This document shows positions 56,076 to 64,000 of a stretch of DNA of 64,000 bases, in pieces. The stretch comes from Tenacibaculum haliotis (lineage in GTDB: Bacteria > Bacteroidota > Bacteroidia > Flavobacteriales > Flavobacteriaceae). The notes under the pieces are model-generated. The model had not been told where the DNA came from, ran no database searches, and saw only the letters and a list, made by a program, of their open reading frames with translations. The translations under genes and the position numbers were made by a program. Each line of letters starts with the position of its first letter. The first letter of the stretch is position 1. The stretch covers positions 1 through 64,000 of the forward strand of contig NZ_JAOBTH010000028.1 in NCBI RefSeq assembly GCF_025215075.1, read 5' to 3'.

Positions 56076-57467
56076 TTATTTATCCCCAATAACGGGGTTT
56101 CTTTCAATCAATTTTAAAGTTAATCTATTAAATCTAATAAAAAGTAAAATAGATGCTGTTGTTAAACCCGCTAATAACCCTAACCAAATACCAAAACTAC
56201 CATAAGTTTCTTCAGTTCCTAAAAAATAACTGATAGGAAAACCTACAATCCAATATGATATAAAAGTAATTATTGTTGGTATTTTAACATCTTGTAACCC
56301 TCTTAACGCTCCTAATATTACAACTTGAATACTATCTGATATTTGAAAAATAGCTGCCGCAATTAATAAATTTGCTGCAATTTTCATAACTTCCATATTA
56401 TCCGCATAGTTTTCAGCATCACTTAAATCTACATATAAATTAGGTAGCGATTTATGAAATAGGTAAAATATGGTTGCGAATCCTATTGCTAATATTATCC
56501 CTAATAAAAAGATAGAAAAAGCGATTCTTCTAAGCGCTGTAAAGTTTTTTAATCCTTTTTGATTTCCTACTCTAATCATAGAGGCAACTCCTAATCCCAT
56601 AGCGACCATAAATGTCATTGAGGACAAGTTTAAGGCTATTTGATTTGCTGCTTGTGCATTTTTACCTAACAATCCGCTTAACCAAATGGCTGCCGTAAAA
56701 ATAGCGACTTCAAAAAACATTTGCATAGCACTTGGTGCACCTAAATTTATTATTTTACGAAGCATTAATTTATCGAGTACAAATAATTTGATATTAGTTA
56801 CCAGTAACTTTGAGCGTTCTTTTCTTTTTAAAATCCACCAAAGGTGAAAGACCATTACAAATCGAGAAAATAAGGTTCCGTATGCAGCACCTACAATTCC
56901 CATTTCTGGAAAGCCGAATTTTCCGAAAATCAACAAATAATTTAAAATTACATTTAAAACATTCGCTAAAATTGTAGCATACATTGGGTAACGTGTCATA
57001 GACAAACCATCACTAAATTGTTTGAATGCCTGAAAAACAATCATCGGAATTAAAGAAAAAGCCACCAAATCTAAATACGGAATTGCTAATTCAACAACTT
57101 CAACAGGTTGCTTCATTAAATACATTAAAGGTTTTGATAAGAAAACCAATAGAAACATTAAAATACCTATAGTGGTACATAAAAACAAACCGTGTTTAAA
57201 GGTAGATTTTGCTTCTTTAAAATTATTAGAAGAATCTGCTTCGGCAATTAAAGGTGTAATTGCTGTAGAAAATCCGATTCCTAAAGACATGGCAATAAAC
57301 ATAAAACTGTTTCCTAAAGAAACAGCTGCTAACTCTGCCGTTCCTAATTGCCCTACCATAATATTATCTACAAAACTTACAAAGGTATGCCCTAACATTC
57401 CTAACATTACTGGGGCTGCAAGCTTTAGGTTGTATTTAAATTCTGATGTGTATTGTTGTAAGTTCAA
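56076..57467 (-). CDS. MATE-family multidrug efflux transporter
   Basis: 463 residues, twelve helices, with the two-fold repeat of the NorM/DinF group: GMLGHTFVSFVDNIMVGQLG in the first half and GAPSAMQMFFEVAIFTAAIWL in the second. It exports cationic drugs or metabolites with Na+ or H+. The start at MNLQQYTSEF is preceded by more than 100 bp of non-coding sequence up to tpx. Confidence 0.93.
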   Translation of the reverse strand: MNLQQYTSEFKYNLKLAAPVMLGMLGHTFVSFVDNIMVGQLGTAELAAVSLGNSFMFIAMSLGIGFSTAITPLIAEADSSNNFKEAKSTFKHGLFLCTTIGILMFLLVFLSKPLMYLMKQPVEVVELAIPYLDLVAFSLIPMIVFQAFKQFSDGLSMTRYPMYATILANVLNVILNYLLIFGKFGFPEMGIVGAAYGTLFSRFVMVFHLWWILKRKERSKLLVTNIKLFVLDKLMLRKIINLGAPSAMQMFFEVAIFTAAIWLSGLLGKNAQAANQIALNLSSMTFMVAMGLGVASMIRVGNQKGLKNFTALRRIAFSIFLLGIILAIGFATIFYLFHKSLPNLYVDLSDAENYADNMEVMKIAANLLIAAAIFQISDSIQVVILGALRGLQDVKIPTIITFISYWIVGFPISYFLGTEETYGSFGIWLGLLAGLTTASILLFIRFNRLTLKLIERNPVIGDK

Positions 57468-57549
57468 AAGGTATTGTATTTCAAAATGCGAAGATAACTT
57501 TTTTAATAGTCCGCTATCTTTATCTTCTTCATTTTTTAATTAATTTAAT

Positions 57550-57557
57550 TACCTTTG
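57550..57557 (+). promoter_or_regulatory. TACCTTTG -7 element for tpx
   Basis: TAnnTTTG match 22 bases upstream of the tpx ATG at 57580; it should start the tpx-dgkA-ftsK unit. Confidence 0.5.
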
Positions 57558-57579
57558 ATTTTTATAAAACAAACAGAAA

Positions 57580-58077
57580 ATGGCTACAATAACATTAAAA
57601 GGAAATTCAATAAATACAACAGGAAATTTACCAGAAAACGGTAGTAAAGCAACTGACTTTTCATTAATTGCAACAGATTTATCAATTAAAAATTTAAATG
57701 ATTTTTCTGGTAGTAGATTAATTTTAAATATTTTTCCTAGTGTAGATACTGGAACATGTGCAGCATCTGTTAGAGAATTCAACAAAAAAGTTGCCGGTTT
57801 AGACAATACAAAAGTTTTATGTATTTCTAGAGATTTACCTTTTGCACAAGGTCGTTTTTGTGGTGCTGAAGGAATTGAAAATGTAATTATGTTATCTGAT
57901 TTTGCTACTGGAAAATTCGGTAAAGATTATGGTTTAGAAATTACAAATGGTCCTTTGGCTAACTTACACTCTCGTTGTATTGTTATAATTAATGAAGAAG
58001 GAAACGTTATATATACAGAACAAGTAAGTGAGGTTGTTGATGAACCAAATTATGAAACAGCTTTAAAAGCTTTATAA
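57580..58077 (+). CDS. tpx: Thiol peroxidase
   Basis: Atypical 2-Cys peroxiredoxin removing lipid and hydrogen peroxides. Peroxidatic Cys60 in SVDTGTCAASVREF and resolving Cys94 in QGRFCGAEGIEN; 165 residues is normal. First gene of the block continuing with dgkA and ftsK. Confidence 0.95.
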   Translation: MATITLKGNSINTTGNLPENGSKATDFSLIATDLSIKNLNDFSGSRLILNIFPSVDTGTCAASVREFNKKVAGLDNTKVLCISRDLPFAQGRFCGAEGIENVIMLSDFATGKFGKDYGLEITNGPLANLHSRCIVIINEEGNVIYTEQVSEVVDEPNYETALKAL

Positions 58078-58083
58078 TATTTC

Positions 58084-58464
58084 ATGAAAAATCCTAATGA
58101 TGGTTTTATTAAAGGAAGGTTGCGTAGTATGACCTTTGCTTTAAAAGGAATGTGGTTATTAATTACCACTGAAGACAGCATTAAAGCACAACTTTTTTTT
58201 GGCTTTATTGCTACTATTTTAGGTTTCTGTTTTAATATTTCTATGAATGAATGGATGCTTCAAACTTTAGTTATCGGAATGGTTTTAGTGGCTGAAGCAT
58301 TAAATACTGCTGTTGAAAAAGTAGCTGATTTTGTACATCCTGACTATCATGAAAAAATAGGTTTTATAAAAGATATTGCCGCTGGCGCACCCGCTTTTGC
58401 AGCCTTTACCTCATTGATTATTGCAGGTATAATTTATCTTCCTAAAATAATAGCTATATTGTAA
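58084..58464 (+). CDS. dgkA: Diacylglycerol kinase, prokaryotic type
   Basis: 126 residues, three membrane helices, with the family signature VAEALNTAVEKVADF that holds the catalytic Glu and metal sites. In Gram-positive and some other bacteria the same fold is an undecaprenol kinase, so either lipid may be the substrate. Six bases after tpx. Confidence 0.9.
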   Translation: MKNPNDGFIKGRLRSMTFALKGMWLLITTEDSIKAQLFFGFIATILGFCFNISMNEWMLQTLVIGMVLVAEALNTAVEKVADFVHPDYHEKIGFIKDIAAGAPAFAAFTSLIIAGIIYLPKIIAIL

Positions 58465-58491
58465 CATTCAATTTATTTCTAACCTAAATAC

Positions 58492-60912
58492 ATGGCAAAA
58501 AAAAAGACAACCACTCAAAAGAAACAACCTAAAAATAATTCGTTAAAAAAAGTTTATTCTTTTTTTTCTAACAAACACAATCAAACTATTTTAGGTGCTT
58601 TTTTGGTGCTTTTTTCAATATTTTTAACTGTTGCATTTATCTCTTTTTTCTTTTCATGGCAAGAAGATCAAAGTGCTTTATCGCAATTCTCTAACAAAGC
58701 AATTCCTAGTAAAAATTTATTAGGAAAAATTGGCGCTATATTAAGTAACTTTCTTATTTACAAAGGTTTTGGATTCGGTGCTTTTATTATACCAATTACG
58801 TTATTTTTAACGGGAGCAAGAATTTTACTTCAAACCAATTTAAAAAGAATCGTAATTTCATGGAACTGGGGTTTATTAATAATGCTTTGGTTATCTATTT
58901 CACTAGGGTTTGTTGAAAAAAAGAATGCCCTTTTGTCTGGTATTATTGGTTTTGAATTAAACGAATACTTACAAACATTTTTAGGAAAAACAGGATTAAT
59001 TATTTTATTATTTTTCTTTTTAATTGCTTATTTAATTATTCGTTTTAGTATTACTCCAGAAAAAATTAGCGAAAAAGTAAAAACAGCTAAAGAAAACAAA
59101 GTAGTAGACATAGCAATCCCTAATGAAGAAACTGTTGTAGCACCTGTTAAGGAAAAAGATTCAGAATCAAAATCTGGATTTGAATTATCTGTAGAAAATT
59201 TACAACCTACTATTTCAAAACATTCTGAAGTAAAAACCGCTACGGAACCAAAAGAGGAAGAAATTACTCTAAATGTCGATTTAAAAAGCGAGCCTTTAGT
59301 AAAAGTATCCGAAGAAACAAAAAAAGAGATTGAAATTGCTATTGAACAAAATTCTGAGGAAAAAAGTGTTGCTGAAAACTTATCTGATAAGTTAGTTAAA
59401 GATTTTGGTGAATTTGATCCTACCTTGGATCTAGGAAACTTCAAATTCCCAACTTTCAATTTATTAAAAGAGTATAACGAAACTATTTCTATAGATCCGG
59501 AAGAACTTGAGGCTAATAAAAACCGAATTGTAGAAACACTTAAAAACTATAAAATTGGTATTGCTCAAATTAAAGCAACTGTAGGACCAACAATTACATT
59601 ATATGAAATTGTTCCTGAAGCTGGTATTCGAATTTCAAAAATAAAGAATTTAGAAGATGATATTGCCTTATCTCTTTCTGCCTTAGGTATTCGTATCATC
59701 GCACCTATTCCTGGTAAAGGAACTATTGGTATTGAGGTTCCCAATAAAAAATCAACGATTGTTTCTATGCATTCTGTTATTGCTTCAAAGAAATTTCAAG
59801 AATCTCAAATGGAGCTTCCTATTGCTTTGGGTAAAACAATTTCTAATGAAACCTTTGTGGTTGATTTAGCTAAAATGCCACACTTATTAATGGCAGGTGC
59901 AACGGGTCAAGGAAAATCTGTCGGTTTAAATGCTGTTTTAACTTCTTTATTATACAAAAAACACCCTGCGGAGGTTAAATTTGTTTTGGTAGATCCGAAG
60001 AAAGTAGAATTGACATTGTTTAATAAAATTGAGCGTCATTATTTGGCTAAATTACCTGATAGTGAAGATGCAATTATTACGGACACTGCCAAAGTTGTAA
60101 ACACATTGAATTCTTTATGTATAGAGATGGACAATCGTTACGACTTGCTTAAGAATGCCATGGTTCGTAATATTAAAGAATACAATACTAAATTTAAAGC
60201 TCGTAAATTAAATCCGAATGACGGACATCAATTTTTACCATATATTGTTTTAGTAATTGATGAATTTGCCGATTTAATTATGACTGCGGGTAAGGAGGTA
60301 GAAACACCTATTGCTCGTTTAGCGCAATTAGCTCGTGCCATCGGAATTCATTTAATTGTAGCTACCCAAAGACCTTCTGTAAATGTAATTACAGGTATTA
60401 TTAAAGCTAATTTCCCTGCAAGAATCGCTTTTAGAGTAACTTCTAAAATAGATTCTAGAACAATTTTAGATGCGGGTGGAGCAGATCAATTAATAGGTCG
60501 TGGAGATTTATTATATACGGCTGGAAATGATTTAAACCGAATTCAGTGTGCTTTTGTAGATACACCTGAAGTTGAAAAAATAACAGATTTTATTGGCTCT
60601 CAACGTGCTTATCCTGATGCTCATTTATTACCAGAATATGTTGGTGAAGAAGGTGGCACAAATGTTGATATAGACATTGCAGACAGGGATAAATTGTTTA
60701 AAAGTGCTGCTGAAGTTATTGTTACAGCTCAACAAGGTTCGGCATCTTTATTGCAACGTAAATTAAAATTAGGATACAATAGAGCTGGTAGAATAATTGA
60801 TCAATTAGAAGCTGCTGGTATTGTAGGCCCTTTTGAAGGAAGTAAAGCAAGACAAGTTCTAGTTCCTGATTTTGTTGCTTTAGAACAATTACTAGAAAAC
60901 GAAAAAAATTAA
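58492..60912 (+). CDS. ftsK: DNA translocase FtsK/SpoIIIE
   Basis: Moves chromosome ends at the division septum. Four N-terminal helices (about 30-185), an acidic/Glu-Lys linker (200-310), the motor with Walker A MAGATGQGKSVGLNAVL near 468 and Walker B YIVLVIDEFADLI, and the C-terminal gamma winged helix (LQRKLKLGYNRAGRIIDQL) that reads KOPS-like sites. 806 residues. About 28 bp after dgkA. Confidence 0.96.
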   Translation: MAKKKTTTQKKQPKNNSLKKVYSFFSNKHNQTILGAFLVLFSIFLTVAFISFFFSWQEDQSALSQFSNKAIPSKNLLGKIGAILSNFLIYKGFGFGAFIIPITLFLTGARILLQTNLKRIVISWNWGLLIMLWLSISLGFVEKKNALLSGIIGFELNEYLQTFLGKTGLIILLFFFLIAYLIIRFSITPEKISEKVKTAKENKVVDIAIPNEETVVAPVKEKDSESKSGFELSVENLQPTISKHSEVKTATEPKEEEITLNVDLKSEPLVKVSEETKKEIEIAIEQNSEEKSVAENLSDKLVKDFGEFDPTLDLGNFKFPTFNLLKEYNETISIDPEELEANKNRIVETLKNYKIGIAQIKATVGPTITLYEIVPEAGIRISKIKNLEDDIALSLSALGIRIIAPIPGKGTIGIEVPNKKSTIVSMHSVIASKKFQESQMELPIALGKTISNETFVVDLAKMPHLLMAGATGQGKSVGLNAVLTSLLYKKHPAEVKFVLVDPKKVELTLFNKIERHYLAKLPDSEDAIITDTAKVVNTLNSLCIEMDNRYDLLKNAMVRNIKEYNTKFKARKLNPNDGHQFLPYIVLVIDEFADLIMTAGKEVETPIARLAQLARAIGIHLIVATQRPSVNVITGIIKANFPARIAFRVTSKIDSRTILDAGGADQLIGRGDLLYTAGNDLNRIQCAFVDTPEVEKITDFIGSQRAYPDAHLLPEYVGEEGGTNVDIDIADRDKLFKSAAEVIVTAQQGSASLLQRKLKLGYNRAGRIIDQLEAAGIVGPFEGSKARQVLVPDFVALEQLLENEKN

Positions 60913-60951
60913 TAGTTATAAAAATATTCCCGTAACGGAAAAAAGTATAAA

Positions 60952-61605
60952 ATGAGAAAACTAGCATTATTATTTATTGGATTATTTATTAGTGTAACCG
61001 CTATCGGTCAAAACACTTCTGCACAAGCTAAACAGTTATTAGATGAAGTTTCTAGTAAAATGGGGGCTTACAATAACATGCTTATTGGCTTTAATTCTTC
61101 TCTAATCAACAGAGAAGCTGGTATTACTAACGATCCACCAATAAGAGGAGAAATAACTCTTTCTGGCGAAAAATATAACTTAGATTATTTAGGCAACAAT
61201 TTTGTTTTTGATGGTAAAAAACTAGTTGTAATTAATCAAGAAGAAAAGGAAGTAAATATTTCAAACGGAAACTTAGATGAGGAAGATGGTTTTATTTACC
61301 CATCTAAATTATTAACTTTTTACAAAGAAGGTTATAATTACTCTATGGGGAAGCTTAATAATAGTAATGGTCGAAAAATACAATTTATTAATTTAACACC
61401 TATCGACAGTAATTCTGATATTGTAAAAGTTCAATTAGGTATTGATGCGAAAACAAAACACATCTATAAATTAGTACAAATAGGAGCTAATGGAGCTGAA
61501 ACAACGTTTACGATTACCAAATTTAAAAGTAATCAACCTATTTCTAAAAATCTATTTTCTTTTGATAAGGAAAAGTATCTAAAAAAAGGATATTTTATCG
61601 ATTAA
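60952..61605 (+). CDS. LolA-like outer-membrane lipoprotein carrier
   Basis: Signal peptide (1-19, ending AIGQN) and a 200-residue LolA/LolB fold: QLLDEVSSKMGAYNNMLI, GEITLSGEKYNLDYLGNNFV and KHIYKLVQIGANGAET. It should chaperone lipoproteins from inner to outer membrane. Next to the LptF/G permease, consistent with an envelope transport group. Terminator follows at 61620. Confidence 0.85.
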   Translation: MRKLALLFIGLFISVTAIGQNTSAQAKQLLDEVSSKMGAYNNMLIGFNSSLINREAGITNDPPIRGEITLSGEKYNLDYLGNNFVFDGKKLVVINQEEKEVNISNGNLDEEDGFIYPSKLLTFYKEGYNYSMGKLNNSNGRKIQFINLTPIDSNSDIVKVQLGIDAKTKHIYKLVQIGANGAETTFTITKFKSNQPISKNLFSFDKEKYLKKGYFID

Positions 61606-61619
61606 GTTTTAAAATATAC

Positions 61620-61658
61620 GTTTTGTTAATAGTACTAAAAATCATTAACAAAACTTTT
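61620..61658 (+). terminator. Terminator after the lolA-like gene
   Basis: Stem GTTTTGTTAAT / ATTAACAAAAC with a 13-base loop and a following TTTT, 15 bases past the stop. Confidence 0.7.
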
Positions 61659-61681
61659 ATTCTTTTATCCATTTAACCCAC

Positions 61682-61689
61682 TACCTTTG
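61682..61689 (+). promoter_or_regulatory. TACCTTTG -7 element for the LptF/G gene
   Basis: TAnnTTTG match ending five bases before the GTG start at 61695. Initiation would fall at or beside the start codon, suggesting a leaderless transcript. Confidence 0.6.
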
Positions 61690-61694
61690 CTACT

Positions 61695-63143
61695 GTGAAA
61701 ACATTAGACAAATATATTTTAAAAAGCTTCTTACAGCCTTTTTTCGCAACATTCTTAATCATACTATTCGTTTTAGTAATGCAAGTACTTTGGCTTGCTT
61801 TTGATAGCTTTGCTGGTAAAGGAATAAGCCTTGTTATTATCTTAAAATTTCTTTGGTACACCATGCTTCTTATGGCGCCCCAAGCATTGCCTATCGGTGT
61901 TTTACTCTCCTCAATCATGACTTTAGGTGGTTTATCTGAAAATTATGAATTTGCGGCAACAAAATCTGCTGGTATTTCACTACCAAGAATGGTTCGTCCT
62001 TTAATTATTTTAACAATTATTTTAAGTGCTGTAAACTTTGTTTTTTTAAACAATGTATACCCGTATGCAATGTTAAAACAGCTAAACATGAAAGTTAATA
62101 TTAAAAAGAAACAACCTTCAATTGCCTTGGTTGCTGGAAGTTTTAATACGGAATTACCTAACTTTCAAATTAAGTTTGATGAAAAATACGGTGAAGAAAA
62201 CAATCTTCTTAAAAAAGTTATTATTTACGATCTTTCTGATAGAAAAGGAAACAATAAAATTATAACCGCAAAAAAAGGAAAAATAATTTCTGATGAAGGC
62301 AGTCGATACATGACATTAATTTTAGAAGATGGTTATTATTTTGAACATCATATAAAAAATGGAGCACCCATTAAAGAGAAACAAAAAATGCCTGCCTCAC
62401 ATGCTTATTTTGACGAGTATACTATTAACATTGATATTTCTTCTTTAAGTGGTGATGATTTAGAAAAAGAAAGGTATAAAACACAATACAATATGTTGAG
62501 TTTAAATCAACTTAAAGATACGATACCTGTGATGAAGAAAAATTATGACAGCCATATTTCTAGCAGAGCTAAAAACTTATTTTTAAGTATTGATGTAGAC
62601 GATTTACATTCATATCCTGATTCTATAATAAACAAAGAGCTTTCATTAAATACTCTTGAAAATTTTAACCCAAGAGAAGTAAAAATTATTTTAAGAAGTT
62701 CGATTTCTAAAATTGACCGTACTTTAAATAATATCAAGTCAAATAAAGAAACTATCAAGAGAAAACGAAAGTACCTAAATTTATACGATATTGAATTTTA
62801 TAACAGAGTTGCTTTTTCACTTTCTTGCTTATTACTTTTCTTTATAGGAGCTCCATTAGGATCTATAATTAGAAAAGGTGGAATGGGTTTACCTATGATT
62901 CTTGCAATAGCGGTCTATGTACTCTATTTTTTCACCAACACTTTTGGTAGGAATTTAGCAGAAGAAAGCTCGGTTACAGCTATTTTTGGTTCTTGGCTAA
63001 GTGTATTATTAATGCTACCTTTGGCTATAACATTAACTATTAGAGCTAGTAAAGACAAAGGTTTATTCGATTTTAAAAGTTTTTTTACCTCAATTATCAA
63101 TACATTTAAAAACATATTCTCTAAAAAAGAGAAAACAACATAA
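61695..63143 (+). CDS. LptF/LptG-family LPS export permease
   Basis: 482 residues from GTG. Six helices in two groups (about 10-110 and 365-460) with a large periplasmic jellyroll between (IALVAGSFNTELPNFQIKF), the pattern of LptF/G. PFFATFLIILFVLVMQVLW is the first helix. It should carry lipopolysaccharide to the outer membrane together with LptB. Only one permease subunit is encoded here, so the partner lies elsewhere. Two bases before the ribB start. Confidence 0.9.
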   Translation: MKTLDKYILKSFLQPFFATFLIILFVLVMQVLWLAFDSFAGKGISLVIILKFLWYTMLLMAPQALPIGVLLSSIMTLGGLSENYEFAATKSAGISLPRMVRPLIILTIILSAVNFVFLNNVYPYAMLKQLNMKVNIKKKQPSIALVAGSFNTELPNFQIKFDEKYGEENNLLKKVIIYDLSDRKGNNKIITAKKGKIISDEGSRYMTLILEDGYYFEHHIKNGAPIKEKQKMPASHAYFDEYTINIDISSLSGDDLEKERYKTQYNMLSLNQLKDTIPVMKKNYDSHISSRAKNLFLSIDVDDLHSYPDSIINKELSLNTLENFNPREVKIILRSSISKIDRTLNNIKSNKETIKRKRKYLNLYDIEFYNRVAFSLSCLLLFFIGAPLGSIIRKGGMGLPMILAIAVYVLYFFTNTFGRNLAEESSVTAIFGSWLSVLLMLPLAITLTIRASKDKGLFDFKSFFTSIINTFKNIFSKKEKTT

Positions 63144-63145
63144 CA

Positions 63146-64000
63146 ATGGCAACACAAACAGCAACTAAAGTTCAATTAAATACTATTGAAGAAGCTATAC
63201 AAGACATTAAAGACGGAAAAGTTATAATTGTTGTAGATGATGAAGATCGCGAGAATGAAGGAGATTTTTTAGCAGCTGCAGAAAAAACAACTCCTGAAAT
63301 GGTTAACTTTATGGCAACGCATGGTAGAGGTTTAATATGTACTCCGCTTACCGAAGATCGATGTAAAGAATTAGAACTAAATATGATGGTTCATAATAAT
63401 ACTGACCCTATGGAAACCGCTTTTACTGTTTCTGTTGATTTAAGAGGGAAAGGTGTTACTACAGGAATTTCTGCTGCTGATCGATCTAAAACAATTCAAG
63501 CATTGGTTGATTCAGAAACAAAGCCTTTCGACCTTGCTCGTCCTGGTCATATTTTTCCTTTAAAAGCAAAAAACGGAGGTGTTTTAAGAAGAACTGGTCA
63601 TACGGAAGCTGCTATTGATTTTGCTCGTTTAGCAGGTTTAAAACCGGCAGGTGTTATTGTAGAAATCATGAATGAAGATGGTACCATGGCTCGTTTACCG
63701 CAGTTATTAAAAGTTGCAAAAAAATTCGATCTTAAAATTGTTTCTATTGAAGATTTAGTTGCCTATAGAATGGAGCATGATTCTTTAATTGAAAAGAAAG
63801 AAGATTTTAATATAAAAACTCGTTTTGGTGACTTTCGTTTAAGAGCTTACCAACAAACTACAAATAAACAAATCCATATCGCTTTAACTAAAGGTAATTG
63901 GACAAAAGATGATGCTGTTTTAACTCGAATTAATTCAACTTTAATTAACAATGATATTCTTGGTACTTTAACCAACAATGCTGACAAAAAACTAGACCAA
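63146..64000 (+). CDS. ribB: 3,4-dihydroxy-2-butanone 4-phosphate synthase with degenerate GTP cyclohydrolase II domain (runs off window)
   Basis: The frame from ATG 63146 stays open to the edge. The RibB domain (about 15-215) has VVDDEDRENEGDF, TGISAADRSKTI, RPGHIFPLKA and the RTGHTEAAIDF motif, all catalytic. The following domain starts TRFGDFRLRAYQQ like GTP cyclohydrolase II, but the block that should read R.HSEC..GDVFGS..CDCG reads RINSTLINNDILGTLTNNAD, with none of the zinc Cys. Only the RibB reaction of riboflavin synthesis is expected. Two bases after lptF/G, so probably co-transcribed. Confidence 0.88.
   Translation, partial: MATQTATKVQLNTIEEAIQDIKDGKVIIVVDDEDRENEGDFLAAAEKTTPEMVNFMATHGRGLICTPLTEDRCKELELNMMVHNNTDPMETAFTVSVDLRGKGVTTGISAADRSKTIQALVDSETKPFDLARPGHIFPLKAKNGGVLRRTGHTEAAIDFARLAGLKPAGVIVEIMNEDGTMARLPQLLKVAKKFDLKIVSIEDLVAYRMEHDSLIEKKEDFNIKTRFGDFRLRAYQQTTNKQIHIALTKGNWTKDDAVLTRINSTLINNDILGTLTNNADKKLDQ

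Noticed and set aside
60915..60945. Small CCGT/ACGG hairpin between ftsK and the lolA-like gene as a terminator
   Set aside because: The stem is only about five base pairs with no clear T-run, and the genes are close, so readthrough within an operon is more likely.

Overview
The window is AT-rich chromosomal DNA (roughly 30% G+C by eye) from a marine-type member of the Flavobacteriaceae (Bacteroidota), close in feel to Tenacibaculum or Polaribacter. The evidence is the gene set (DUF4835 next to BamD, a Bacteroidota-type omega subunit, long SecA, LytS/LytTR pairs with 2TM proteins, a propeller-type sensor kinase), the TAnnTTTG promoter elements found just upstream of many genes, and the near absence of Shine-Dalgarno sequences. 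No tRNA, rRNA or CRISPR array was seen.

Positions 1-3412 are a small worn accessory patch. It holds the deleted 3' part of an IS30-type transposase, a lipoprotein with YwqK/MORN-like repeats, a ~200-bp palindromic attC-like element, a 1409-bp IS3-family element whose second frame is broken, and a solitary right end of the same IS that touches the stop codon of arsC.

From 3413 to 15998 come arsC, prfB, threonine aldolase, a beta-barrel protein, an ECF sigma factor with a membrane partner, an eight-kilobase-scale signalling operon (DUF2141 protein, LytS-type kinase with a fused 2TM domain, four tandem 2TM proteins, LytTR regulator), two histidine-degradation genes (hutI, hutG), a family-2 glycosyltransferase lacking an ATG start, and fabI. 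From 16048 to 32600 nearly everything is on the minus strand: recN, DUF4835, coaBC, omega subunit, bamD, ferritin, dapA, a phytase-like esterase, two lysoplasmalogenase paralogues, ligA, gap and an HtrA protease. The plus-strand run dapF-GNAT-mltG, followed by a lysozyme-like gene also without ATG, precedes the minus cluster rsmI-like, LMW-phosphatase, dnaA.

From 38660 to 64000 most genes are on the plus strand: thioesterase, cobalamin adenosyltransferase, DUF2795, secA, an LpxH-like phosphoesterase with a glycosyltransferase, then (after minus-strand ung) a set of lipoproteins around an Lgt-like enzyme with an altered catalytic position, a CPBP protease, a secreted Lys/Gly-rich protein, a propeller sensor kinase with LytTR regulator and a MutS2-like ATPase. 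The end is an envelope and division block: tpx, dgkA, ftsK, lolA, lptF/G and a RibB protein whose GTP cyclohydrolase II domain looks degenerate and runs off the window.

The most useful points for a second look are two real genes hidden by non-ATG starts (14930 and 35253), promoter elements so close to start codons that leaderless mRNAs are likely, the 2TM kinase cluster, the Lgt-like/lipoprotein neighbourhood, and the attC-like element in the accessory patch. I did not find a defence system or other clearly novel machine.
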